The position numbers and the translations under genes are program-made. Positions 1 through 12,300 of a stretch of DNA of 64,000 nucleotides are shown here, in pieces. The stretch spans positions 62,001 to 126,000 of the forward strand of contig JACATO010002142.1 of assembly GCA_018389105.1 (NCBI GenBank), given 5' to 3'. Numbering within the stretch: position 1 is the first letter of the stretch; each line of letters begins with the position of its first letter. This DNA comes from Nautilus pompilius (taxonomy: Eukaryota; Mollusca; Cephalopoda; Nautilida; Nautilidae). A model generated the notes under the pieces. It was given only the letters and a program-made list of their open reading frames with translations, had not been told where the DNA came from and did not search any database.

Positions 1-1229
1 AGAACATTTACTAGTGCTATTGTAGATAACTGTTTTGATTTCAGTGCTGTACATGCTTTACATAAAGGGAACTGGAAAACTATCTAGTTGTGGTTATGTA
101 GTGCAACTATGACATTAAATGTTCTACCTAACAAAGACCCTTGTATGAATATCAGATCCAATATGTACATAGTTGTGCCTGAAATATATGAAGTTTGGTC
201 AAATACATTCATTTAAGGGGGTGACCAAATTAATACAGCAGGGCGCTAAAGCTGCAAGCCTACATATTTCTACCACAATAGGCACGAGCAAAGAAAATAC
301 TTCTTGCATTGTTTAGTACTTAGCAATAGAGCTTTCATTTCTGACTTTAATATACCTGAGGTTTTAACTTTTGTTTGTCTGCTTGAGTTTTTAAAATAAA
401 TAGCAACATTTTTTTTTTTAATTGTCAAGTGAATTAGTTAACTTATGCTTACAACCTCATGAATCTGAAAGAAGAAAAAATATTAATGCAAGGCAGAGGG
501 GGGCATTATTTGACCAAATCTTAGATTGATTATATTTCTATCCAGAACATCTTATTAGTGACATTTGTATACTGTTTGCCAACAATGATTTGAAATTTTA
601 AAATGTACCATATTTAAGATAATCAATTCCTATTGAGAAAACTCAGCTTTCTTCTAACCAGATTCAAATATTTAATTACATTTGTTTAATGTGAGTGCAA
701 ATTACTATGCTTAGATTTTTTTTTTTTGTTCTGTTCTTGACGTAGTTGGCATCTAACAATGTTATATGCTTGTACACACATTAGCAACTTTGCATTGCTT
801 CTTTTCATAATCTAGTTTTTGGGGACAATTTCCATTCTATATGCTTCTCTTGTGCACCCTTGTTCATGTATTCTTGACTCTTAACTGGTAAGCAGAAAAA
901 CTTTTCCAAAAAAGTCTTGTAGCACCTGTTTTTCTCGTATCTCAGTGAAGAATTGTGCAGTTAGACTGGTGCTTTTAACTTTGTGGTGCAAAATTTAAAA
1001 GATCCCCCCCTCCACACATTCAGTAAAGTAGAGCAGCAGTGTTCCATTAGTACAACCACTATGAACACTAATATAGATTCATTCAATCTAGATTACTCTG
1101 CGCTGTATCTCTGGTTTATTATTTTCATAAGTTTATATGTGAGTTTGGTACTTTTATTTCATTTCAGTTAAAAAATTATTCAATATTGCATACTCCTACT
1201 TCTTATCAAAAGCAACCTTATTTTAAATA
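1..1229. other. AT-rich upstream sequence, nothing recognised
   Basis: This stretch contains only homopolymer T and A runs and low-complexity AT-rich sequence. Open frames are short and look like chance. It may be intron of the NRBP gene, whose first coding exons are not in the window, or intergenic DNA upstream of it. Confidence 0.4.
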
Positions 1230-1706
1230 CAGTTGACTCTTTATTATCCACACATACCTATTCCTAGGGTCATGCAGATAGTTGATGCTCAAGTAGGCTA
1301 AGTTAGGCTCAATTTTAACTTATCTTTTGTTAGTACAACTCATTTTCCCTTCAAAGCCAAAAATTATGGGCTATCTAAAGAGCATTTAGAACCCACGATG
1401 AGTTGCTGTACAAATGTAAATGATGAAAATAAAAATTTGCAAATAGTGCAAAAACTAGCTTTGAATTGGCACTGCCTGCCTTTGTTTTAATTTTCAAGCC
1501 TTTGACTTGATACACATTTATCATAACCAGCACTGATTGGTCAACTCCTTTCCCTCAGCTCATACTCTTGCACTATTGGCTGAATAAGAGAACTACTTTG
1601 AGATGTGAACAGAAGTTCTGTGTTCACTAAAAATGCAAAATAGTTGCTGATGCACATACAATTTTGTACAGGTAGCTGATGTTTGCAGATAATTGAAAGT
1701 TAACTG
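1230..1706. mobile_element. Pogo/Tigger-like MITE with inverted ends
   Basis: The left end reads CAGTTGACTCTTTATTATCC. The right end, read on the minus strand, is CAGTTAACTTTCAATTATCT, so the two are imperfect inverted repeats of more than 20 bases. Both ends are flanked by TA (1228-1229 and 1707-1708), the target duplication of Tc1/mariner/pogo elements. The 477-bp interior has no transposase frame. The TTATCC block followed by GGGTCATGCAGATA-type sequence resembles Tigger ends. This is a short non-autonomous copy; the family assignment is by pattern only. Confidence 0.5.
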
Positions 1707-2107
1707 TAGATGAATAAATGATGTAGTCTCAGTAGCCTCATTAATATACTTAAGTTTTCTTTTTATTTTCTTGTGATACTAAAAGAATGTTAAATTTGTG
1801 CAGGAAGAAGTTGCATTTTTTTATCAATATTTGATAGTAATTTATTGTTTGGATGAATGTTTGAAATCTTTAAGCTGGTCTGATTGTTTTAAATTCTTTG
1901 CTTTAAGAATGCAAGTAACAAATATTCTATACTAGCATGAGTTTGTTTTGTTGCTTGAGCATATTTTAGTTAATACACACAATTATGAAAAACCTCACTA
2001 TTTTAACTTAAGCATACAAATTTTTTCATCATTTATCTTCATTTTCTAGAATAGTTTCACCAAACTTTCTAAGAAAGCATTTCAGGGATTTCTCAAAGAA
2101 AAACTAA

Positions 2108-3236
2108 GGTTGGTACAAAAGTAATGCCTCTTAATTCTTTACTCTGAGTAGAAGGCCTGCAAAAAGAATTTTCTGTGGAAGTACATATTTCCTGCTCTTG
2201 ATGCAGTTTTGCTGATAACCATTGGGTGATAGCTTTGGACTTTGAATTTCTGACTGTAGAGTGACTAGAGATAGTCACCAACAAGTTGAAAAGTGTTTGC
2301 TACCTCTACTGTTGATGTGAGCATGATGAGATGATGAGAAAATTGTGGAAAGAGTGGAGAAACCAACATAAAAGAGAGGCTAGGCAGCAGAGACTCTATT
2401 ATAGCAGTAATACCAGAGAATGTGCACAGTGGATGAGCTCATTTGAAACGATTAACGTGTCACCATGCAGGAATTGTGCAAATCTCTAGCTATTGGAAAA
2501 CCTGCAATCAAGATTACGTAAAACCTCTGCCACTTTAGTATGTGCTTCAAGTGTTGAACTGCTCAAATGTTTGAAGACTAGAGGCAAGGCATTACTCTTG
2601 CACCTCATTACAGGTGATGAGATGTGGGTGCACCATTACGACCCAGACACCAAGTGCCAATCCTTGAGTGCCATCACCAAGATTTACTACAGAAAAAGTT
2701 CAGGATTCAACCATCCTCTAAGAAAATCATGGTCATGCCATTGAGATTTGCAAGGTGTTATCTTTAATGTTTTGATGTTTGAAGATGTCACAAACTTTGA
2801 GCACTATTTGAAAAAAACTAAAACAATGCATCTGAAGAATTTTCACAAATCTGGAGATACCACAGGAGCTACTGCAGCACAACAGCACTTGACTACACAT
2901 ATCAGAGACAGTTCCTGCATTTGGATATGTGCTGTTTATGCAACTTATTTAGCCTGGATCTTGCACAATCAGATTATTTGTTTGTCTCACTGAAAGTTGG
3001 CTATTGAGTCAGAACTTTAAAGATGATGATGAATTAAAGGATGCAGTGCACAAATGTCTTTGCAAATGTGACAAGCAGTACTAGTTAAGTACTTGAAAAG
3101 TGTATTGTATGTGCTGGGAACTGTGGAAAATTAACCATGTATAAAGTTCTGTATTTATTTTCCTTAACAATTTCATAATTTTTTAAATATAAGTTTATAG
3201 AGAGAATAATTATCAGGCATCACTTTTATACTAACT
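2108..3236 (+). mobile_element. Decayed mariner-like element
   Basis: The left end is GGTTGGTACAAAAGTAATGC. The right end on the minus strand is GTTAGTATAAAAGTGATGCC, a clear inverted pair with the GTACAAAAGTAATGCC core seen in mariner ends. A TA precedes the left end at 2105-2106. The element is about 1.13 kb, slightly short for a mariner. Transposase remnants lie on the + strand, including the second catalytic region (TGDEMWVHHYDPDTK). The frame is fragmented into pieces at about 2493-2744 and 2748-2993, so this is an old inactive copy. Confidence 0.75.
2493..2993 (+). pseudogene. Mariner transposase remnant
   Basis: The strongest match is TGDEMWVHHYDPDTKCQS, the conserved segment of mariner transposases around a catalytic aspartate (usually TGDESWVHHYDPETK). 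A later piece, ATYLAWILHNQIICLSH, sits where YSPDLAPSDYFLF is expected and is badly degraded. At least one frameshift and one stop separate the pieces, and the N-terminal helix-turn-helix part is hardly readable. It lies inside the inverted ends of the element at 2108-3236. Confidence 0.65.
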
Positions 3237-6200
3237 CTTCTATTTGCTTTGTTGTTTTTTTACTCCACATTTTTGCTCTTTTCTCTGATGCATGAAAAGT
3301 GTTTTACTACATTTCTTTTGGCATAAACACATTCACTAGGAACCTCTATCATGTGTGCATTTTATCTTAACACTGATATTTTTATGGGTTTGTAATATTA
3401 CTTGACTTTTTAAAATACTAGATAATAACTCATTACAAGTGCCTGGTCTACTTCCAGTTTGTGTTTATCAACAGAAAATATCTATTTTCTGATTTATGAC
3501 TCTTTATTATCTGATCCTTTTTTATCAATGTTTAAACATTTTTCCTATGTCTTATGTTTAATGAAATTCTTTCATGTTTTACATTTTTCAAATCTTTTAC
3601 CCTGTTCATCACACACACGGTAGCAATAAAATGTGCCCTACTATTTAATATTGGTACTTCACTGTAGTGTTATCAATAATTGCCTATGTAAAAAATTATC
3701 ATACAATAAAATATAAAATATGTTAATTGAGCTAGTCAAGGAAAATTTGTTGAATTTGATAGAATTCCTGAAACCTTTTATGTTTCATTGATTTATCATT
3801 TATTAATCTAAATTTCTAACAGATGACTCACTTTAAGAGCAGTCAATTTTTTTTGCCCACTCGCTTAGCCATCAAAAATGGTACTATTACTACGATGATT
3901 GCTGCTTTTGCCAATAAGATCTCAGTTAACCACTTGAATAAAAACGATAATAAATGATTGTCACAATATAAAGGAAATTTGATTAATGGAAAAAAATTTT
4001 TTTTTTTTCTAATCAGATTCGTGCTGGCTTGTCAACATTGACAACAAAATATTTCTGTATTTATAAGGCAGCAGATATCTGTTAACAAATTTAAGAGTGT
4101 TACTTGTCATTACTCTGACAATATTGATATGCTATTTTTCACCTTAATATATTTTTATTTTGTTAATGTAATAATATTAAAATCTTCAAGATTAGAAATC
4201 TAAATGAAATTTGATATCTGTATAATTTAATTTTAAAGGTGTGCATTTGTATTTCAATGCACTTCATTGTTTTTTTTTTTTTACTTTTATTTTGGTTTTT
4301 AAAAAAAAATCCGGCAGACAAGAGATGCTATAGCTTTGGAGATTGTTTACTGCAGCTGAATGAATTACTTTACTGGTGTACTAAGATGGAGTAGACAGTT
4401 TCTAAAGAGAATCTAGATTTTTGATAAGAATAGTAACTGTTGTCTGAGTGTTTATTAGGACCTCCAGAAAAGACAAAATCTGCTGAAAACTTAATGAAAC
4501 CAAAATCTTCCAACCTTGAGCAAGGATTAGTGCATCACTATCAATGCAATTTTGCTTTAAATTGCTTTGTCATTGACACAGGAAGAAAAAATGGTCAAAT
4601 AACACAAGCAATCTGTAAAGTGCACTGTCCAAGAAAGGTTGTGTGTATCTGGGAAGAGAAATTTAAATGAAAATAACATGTCCAGTAATTTTTTTAACAG
4701 CACTTGATTTTACGGTTTTAACACTGGATCTAACTTCACTGGGTTGTGTTTTATTATGACTGCAGAATTTGTTATGCCATTGTTGTTTTAACTTTTCATT
4801 CTCTGCATTTTGTTTAGTTGTTTCTTGTATTACAGCTGACACTTTGCAATCTTTTGAAATGAATTCTAAAAACTCCAATCATCATCTAAATCAGAAAACA
4901 CTTTCTACTATGTGTCATCTTCTGTGCCAACTAGTACATTGGGTATGCTAGTCTTTTTTGAAAATTTTCTGATCACATCAGGAGGAAAAGAATTCTATGC
5001 ATCTTTGACCCACTGAAGGAAGAGGTGTGGCTTTTGGCTTTTTCATATGCCTATTTTTTGTCTATATGTGTTCTCCATTTATCATCCATTTGTCCTATTT
5101 TGAGAATTTCGAATAAGTGAATGTTGGAAGAATAGTTGTTTTAGTAGAAAGTTTACTGTGCTTTTATTATATTAGGTCTGACACAAGCATCACTTAAATA
5201 TAGCATCATGTGATTGTTGATGTAACATTTGTATGCCCAAACAATGTGTGCTTTCCAAAGTAGTACACCAGTCCCTCAATCTAACACAAGTTGGGGGATA
5301 CTGACCACATTATAAGTGAATCTGCATAAAAATGAAATATAGCAATCTGGGCAAGGGAAGTAAATCCTGATGAGCCTACAGCTGAAACTGGATGTGAAGG
5401 CCTGTAGCTGATCATAATTGATGATAGTTCTAGGAAAATGTGTGTGTGTGTGTTTGGTTATATTTTACTTTTACTTTTTTCTGGACCATAACTTTTTTTT
5501 TTTTTTCTGTTTTAGCAAAATCAATAATAGACTAGTTGCATTATCTTGAGTGGATCAACATCTCTGGACTTAAACCACTTCAGTCCAGTTTCCAGGCAAA
5601 CAATAGCGTCAGAGCAGCCCTTATGATGTCTTGTCTTTAGCACACTTGTTGTTGGAGTCGGACATCTCTGTGGGCAAATTCACTCCATTTTGAATAGATT
5701 TCACAATATAATTGTAAAGCACCTTGATAGTTGGCATTTTTTCATCAATTTCTATCCATTCATGTACTGGGGAAGAAAAGGCTTCCATTCCTGCACTATT
5801 CAGACATTTTTGAAATCTGTGCACCCGTATCTGCATCATCTAACAGATCCTTTCATTATCTCACCTGTTCTGATGTCTGAACGCTAAGCAGCAAATGGGA
5901 ATACACTTTTGATCTGAATAGTATACATGTATGCACAGAGCTGGAAAATAAAACAGTCAGTATGACATTATATTGTTTTCAATGGACAGTACCAGCGATA
6001 ATTGCAGAGACAACTATACATGGCTGGACGTTGGAGCAAAGTGTACTGAGATGGTCGGTATAGGCTTCTTACTGTGCTTACAGGGTCATACATAGTTAAT
6101 GGCAATATAAAATCCCCATCAATTTCTTGCAGTTTTTTCCCAAAATATCTCACTATTTTAAAAAATACAAGGGACAAAACATGTCTATGCTGTTATTGGA

Positions 6201-7521
6201 TTCCACACTAAATTAATCCATGTTAAATTGAGAAACCGGTGTACCAAACAAGACAATATCCTATGAATGCTTTGGGGGACACATTGGATGTAGATAGAAA
6301 GGTATCTCTCAGTAAGCAAAATATCATAAATAAGCAACTGCTGGCATGCATTCATCAAGTAGGATACAATTGATTTGAACACGGATGGCTGATTTTCATT
6401 TAGCATCTTATCTGTAAATTCAATGATCAAGGGTAATCTTTTCTATAATAAATTTTTTGATGTTCATGTACCAAAATATTCCTATAAAAGGGAGTAGACT
6501 TTTAATGGGATTTCTTATGAATGCAGACAAACAGGTGTTGTTTATAGCTTTTTGTAACTGAAATATAAATGGGTGGCAGTAAGCACTCACTCCAGTTTCT
6601 GAAAAAAAACTACTTTTCATGACTTATCAATGTCTTTGAGAGAATTTTTAAAACAAGATTTTTCTTTAGACAAAAAGGATTCTTGACGACTCCATTAAAT
6701 CTGTTCTAGGTATGTTAGTATTCAGATCTAATGATCTTAACATGTATTTTAAGAAAATATTTCAAAGAATAATACACAACATTATATGCTCTTCAGTTTG
6801 AGATTTACTTAATAGCATTACATTTACTAATCTTCTTTTTTTTTGTTTTAAAAAGCTGCTAGTTTTTATTTATTATATTTATTATCTTAACTCTTTGCGG
6901 AGGGATTAAAAAAAACTATTTTTTTAAGTCTGTCATTCTTTTTTATTTTTATATAACATTTTAAAATTATACATCTATACTTTTACTAGTGGAACAAGTT
7001 TCTTTTAAAATATATATAGGATGAGTAATGACCATAAGTTGCTTTTTTTTTTCTTTCTTGGCATGGTTTACTGTTAAGTTGGTTAAAAAAAAAAACAGAT
7101 TTTAAATTACAATTTTTTCTAACTTAAAAATTTTGTCAATTTTAATTTTATTTTTCTCTCTTACAAGACTTGAGTTGAACAAAGTATATATATTTTTAAA
7201 AGATGCTAAAATCTCACATTGTATGTAGGAATGTCTCGTTTAAAATTAAAATAAATAATCCTGGCAAATTGCTTTAAATCAGTAATTAATAACAAATCAT
7301 TTCTGTTTCCATAATAACTCTGTTATACTGTAGGCTCTTGAAAACCCAAAGCAGCCTCGTAGTATTAGTACTGGAAGTTCAGTAAGTTTGAATTACCATA
7401 CAAAGGCTACTGTGCTATATCCTGACAGCCTCATTCTTGTTGTCTTGTTGAGTTGTTGATCCTTGTGCTATTTGTACAAATTGTATGGCAAAATCTTTAT
7501 CATTTTCTCAATACCCATAAA
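3237..7521. other. AT-rich sequence with coding-like minus-strand traces
   Basis: Mostly AT-rich, with a GT repeat at about 5439-5453. A segment starting CAGTCCCTCAATCTAACACA at 5269 looks like a pogo/Tigger-type end but has no visible partner. Between about 5560 and 6610 the minus strand keeps several adjacent open frames of 65-80 codons that together look like worn coding sequence. I could not assign them to any family. Two exon-like islands at 6670-6709 and 7334-7381 are flanked by AG and GTATGT/GTAAGT. Confidence 0.35.
5439..5453. repeat. (TG)n microsatellite
   Basis: A short run of alternating T and G, directly visible. Confidence 0.8.
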
Positions 7522-9195
7522 ATGGATCTATTTAATTCAAACAAAAGGAAATCAGACAGTGAAGTGACTGATAAAGGTGATGGTTCTTAAAACAAGCACA
7601 TCAAAGTGGAAAGCAGGCAATATCACATAAATCACATTAAATATGGATTTTCTTTAGCTGATGACCATTCACATTCATTGAACTGAATGTGTTGTTTGTC
7701 TTGAGATTTTCAAATGTAGCCATAGTACCAATTAAGCTAAAATGGCATCTAGAAACTAAACATCCATCTCTAATTGAGAAAGATATGAATTATTTTAAAC
7801 TCTTGTTAGAAGGTAACTTAAAACAAGCAAATCTAATGACCAGCAGTGTAAAAATTTCAGACAATGCACAGAAGGAAAGCTATGTGGTAGTTCAGCTTGT
7901 TGCAAAAGCAAATAAACCGCATACTATTGCAGAATCCTTAATTCTTCCAGCATGCAAAGAAATTAAGATTATTACAAAATGATGCTGCAGAAGAAATTAG
8001 TAAAGTTCCACTTTCAAATAACACTATTAGTTGATGTATCGATGATATGTCAGGTGATTTTGAAAGTGAGATTAAGAGTTGACAAATGTTTTTTTCTTCC
8101 GTGGATGAATCAACTGATATAAGCAGATTTGTTCAACTTATTTCTATTAGATTTGTAGACACACATGATATAAAAGTGCACTTTTCCTTTTGCAAAGTTA
8201 CCCGAGAGGACTACAGGTGAAGAGATATTCAATGTAGTGAACAGTTACATGGAGGGAGAAGATGGTCAAGACTCTATTCAGTGGTCAAATTGTATTGGAG
8301 TTTGTACTGATAGAGCAGCATCTATGGTAGGAAAAATAAAAGGGTTTGTAACTAAGGTTAGAGAGAAAAATCCTTCATCCACTGTAACAAACTGAATGGT
8401 CCATCATGAAGCTCTTATGGCCAAATCACTATCAGATAAACTGAATGAAGTAATGGAACAGGTTATTAAGATGGTTAACTTCATTAAGACATGACCTCAA
8501 GTCACATTTATTTTCTGTTCTATGTTCACAAATGGGGTCAGAGTACAAATCTCTATTGTTACACACAATTCTGATGGTTGTCAAGAGGGATGGTACACTT
8601 ACAAGAGTATGAAATGCATTGAGAATTGAAAGTTTTTTTCACACAGTAGGATTCTTGTTCTTAAATTTCTATGTGATAAATACTGGTGTGAAAAATTTGA
8701 ATGCCTTTAGTTCTAAGTTATGTTTGTGGAGGAGAAGACTGGTAACATCCATTGACCATTTTTCAATGTTGCACAGATAGATCCAACAGTTTGTAGTGAA
8801 AAAAGTTATTGAACAGCATCTAGGATTGCTTCAGAATCACTTGAAACATTGTTTTCGTTTTCCATCAATGGAAGTCAGTAATTGACTAGATCAGAAATAT
8901 TTTTAAAAGCATTGTGAAAGTGCTAAAAAAAAAATGGGAATACAAGAATGGACAGAAACTAAAAAATTTAATTTTCTGAGATGTTATTGAGAAAATTATT
9001 CTGGTTGGTTGTGAACTTTCATTACCTTTTTGTTCAACATACCTGTGTGAGTTTATTTTCAACATTACCTGTCATGAATAACAATAACAGGGAACGTTTG
9101 AGACAGTTGATCAAGAGCTTTGAGTAGCCATCAACACTGTCAAGCCTTAAATCGAATGTCTACATGCAGCAAAGCAGGCCCAAATATCCCACTAA
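7522..9195 (+). pseudogene. hAT transposase remnant (SCAND3-like)
   Basis: The N-terminus starts MDLFNSNKRKSDSE, as in SCAND3-like transposases, followed by a damaged BED-type zinc finger. Then come LKWHLETKHPSLIEKDMNYF, SSVKISDNAQKESYVVVQLV and KPHTIAESLILPACKEI, all hallmark segments. The first catalytic region (DESTDIS) at about 8105 and a GAASMVG-type second region at about 8315 are recognisable. A C-terminal dimerisation remnant lies near 9020-9060. The coding frame is broken by many stops and frameshifts, and only one 97-codon piece stays open. It clearly differs in subfamily from the copies at 15982 and 26763. Confidence 0.8.
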
Positions 9196-9311
9196 TTATA
9201 ATGATAATACATGTACAATCTAAATGTTTGTATTGCTATATCTTTTGGTGTTCCTTAAAATCTGAAGTTATATTTAGTGTGTTTTTGGACCAAAAAAGTT
9301 GAGAACCACTG
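7522..9311 (+). mobile_element. Decayed hAT element, SCAND3/ZBED type
   Basis: The 3' end is GTTGAGAACCACTG (9298-9311), the inverse of the CAGTGGTTCTCAAC ends typical of this hAT group. No matching left end could be placed, so the start given is the apparent transposase start (ATG at 7522). The interior carries an old + strand transposase like the domesticated SCAND3/FAM200/ZBED5-type proteins. No 8-bp target duplication could be confirmed because the left border is lost. Confidence 0.8.
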
Positions 9312-12300
9312 ATTTTAGACTATCTTTTCATGTGCAGAGATCATTTTGACTATTCTTATTTGCTTCTATTTTTCATCAAACCTTTGTAGATAATAATCCT
9401 ATCAATTTTTTTTGCATGTAAAAGAGAATGATTACCTTCTTTACATTACCTATAGATCTTAAAAATTAATATATTATAATTTGGTTTTGAACCATCATTT
9501 GTTACAATACCTACTTAGCTGGGTTTGTTTTGTCTTTAAGCTTTCAAAGATATTTAAATCTGCCATCATTACAAATGAAAATGAAGTCCATAAATGAATA
9601 ATTAACAAACATCTTGTTTCTGGCTTTAATATCAGTTGCCTTTATTTATAATTGTTTGTAATGGATAATTTTTTTTAGCCTGTACAACTTAGTTTTGTTT
9701 GCTAGACATTTCGTGCAATTTCTTAGTTTCTTTAGACACACATTTCAGGATATTTTGTTTATTGATTAATGAACATTAAATGATGTTTCTGCTACTGCCA
9801 AAAGTCTATTGTCAGGGATTTTTCATTTTGTTGTTTTTATTTATTATCATTTTTAAAAATTTATTCTTGAGTATCTAATACAAAATTTGTGAATTAAGAA
9901 AATCTTTGTGTACTATAGAAAGTGGCCATAAATACTCATTACAATTTTTTTTCTTTTGCTTATTCCTCAAGGCTTCTAGAAAACTCTGTACTTTATCTTT
10001 TAATGCATATCTAATAACACTATTTTGATTTTGAAAAGCCACTGGTTTTGATGCTGATTATTTATGAGAATTTTAAGGTAGCCAGACTTAAATTTAAAAA
10101 AAAAAAACTTAAGCCTTATTTCCTTTTTAATACCTTTCTTTTGGGATTATTCTGTTTAATCAGTAAAATGGCTCTGGTAGGGTTTTCTCAATACCCTAAT
10201 CTGAGAGATCTACTGCCCACATCTTTCTAAGGTATTATTGATATGCAGATAAGATTCTTCTTCCTCCAACTAGACAAAAGAAAATGTCTCATGAAATATT
10301 TAACTGTTTGTTGTTGCTGTTATTTTTAAGTAGAGAAGGAAAAACAACAATTGATTTTTTAAGGTAGTTCTTGGGTAGGTTGAAGTTTTCTCGTTGTTTT
10401 TTAAAGTATTACACAGTTTGGTATGTAAGTAAAATAGGAACTATACTTTTTGTGCTTGGCAGATTAACGTTCTAAGTTAGCTAATTGGGTGTTTCAGAAT
10501 TAGTTTTCATTAATGAATTTCTTCCAGTTTGGAAAACTCATTCCTATCCTTAACTCTGAAAAGATTTCTAGCTCTAACTTAAATAGCAATAACTGTCAAA
10601 GCGAAGATATTCAGAGTCTGTTTTAGTGGGTTTTTCTTTTCTTTCAAGAACACGGTTTACTTTTCCATAAAATGTCCTATTGTTATTAAATTCTAAATAT
10701 GCAAAACACAATGTTACAACCAGGTTTATTGATATCCTGTCAAGGCAGAGATTTGTTCTGTTGAAATGTCAAAAACGTTTTTTTGTCTCCAGCTTATTTT
10801 GCCACTAAGCCTGAAGACAATCTATGTATAAGAAAGTGAGCTGAAGGGCAGGCACGCACTGCTCCTAATGTGTGGTGGATTCATCTTCAGTGACTGAGCC
10901 TTCAGTAAATCATGTCAAAATTAGCTAGAAGTTTCAAGATTTAATTATCTTTTATTTTCTCTAGAATTTTTTTTTTTAATGTTATGATTTTTCTTATTTT
11001 TTAAAAATAGGGTAATTATAAATGGTATCAGATTAATATACAGGGGGGGCAACTGAATCCTATGAGTAATGATTGTTGTTTCTTAATGAGGATGCTGGAA
11101 GTGACATCAGAATCTGATATTTGTAGAATTAGGATTTTAAAATTTGAAATAAACTTACAGTAGGGAATTAACTAAAAAGCTGATGTCAACTTAACACATT
11201 ATTATTTAAAAACTTACACAATTGAATTTTTTTCTTACATTTATTTTGTCATATTGATAAGGAAGTTTAAAATTAAAATGACTAAGTTACTACCATTGAA
11301 TATGTTAGTATATTTATTATTAACATCACAAAAACCATCAGTGCACACTGCATAAAGTAGATTATGCTGATGTCACTAGCTATAATAAAGATCTTTTGGC
11401 TCTATATAGTTAGTGTCTTGCTGAAAATACTGTTGACAAATTGAAAATATTTAGTAGTAGTGAGTGATAGCAAAGTAAACCATATTCAGTGTATAAATAA
11501 GGTAACGTATTTTAGACATTAATAAATATAGATGTGTGATAATTTGCATTTAGAGGTAGAAGACCTCAGAAGCTAATGATAGTTTTTGTAAAGTTTAAAA
11601 GTCAAATGACATTGGAGTACTGCTCTTATCGATCTCCATCTACCACTGTTCACATTGTATGTATGATGTTAAACCAATAGTAAACATTTTTATTATTATG
11701 TATATGTGTATTTTGCTACTAATTATATGTAGACTTGAAATGTCACCTTTTAGTTACAAAAAGCAAATCAATAGAGTAATGACAAAGGTAATAAAACTAC
11801 AGAAACAAGATAAAATAATAGAATACAGTTTTTCCTTTAAGGGAATTTTCAGTTTTAAAAAAAACATTCAGCTTTTTTTGTGTTAACATCATTTGATTAC
11901 AAAACTTTATGGTAATGCAAGACCAAATATCAACTAAGTGTTATCAGATATGTTTATTCTTGTAACCATTTGTTTATTTTATAATTTCAATTTGTTTTTT
12001 TAAAATTAAAGTGATTGGATGTCACATCTTTAACATTGGCTATTCTGTAACATGGAATAAAAAATGAAATCTGTTTTAATTGCTGAGGATGAAGATTCAT
12101 GTTAACATAGTCATGTTTCATTTTTCTTTCTTTCCCTTTTGTATTATACACGAGTACTAGTTTGAGTTTTGGCTATGCTACTTTTATAATTTTATTTTTC
12201 ACTTTGATTTTTTTAAAGTGGTTGAAACAAGCTAAAGAATTACTAAAATTACCTTTCTGTTGGTATTTAGGCATTACATCCAATATTAAAATGATGTAGG

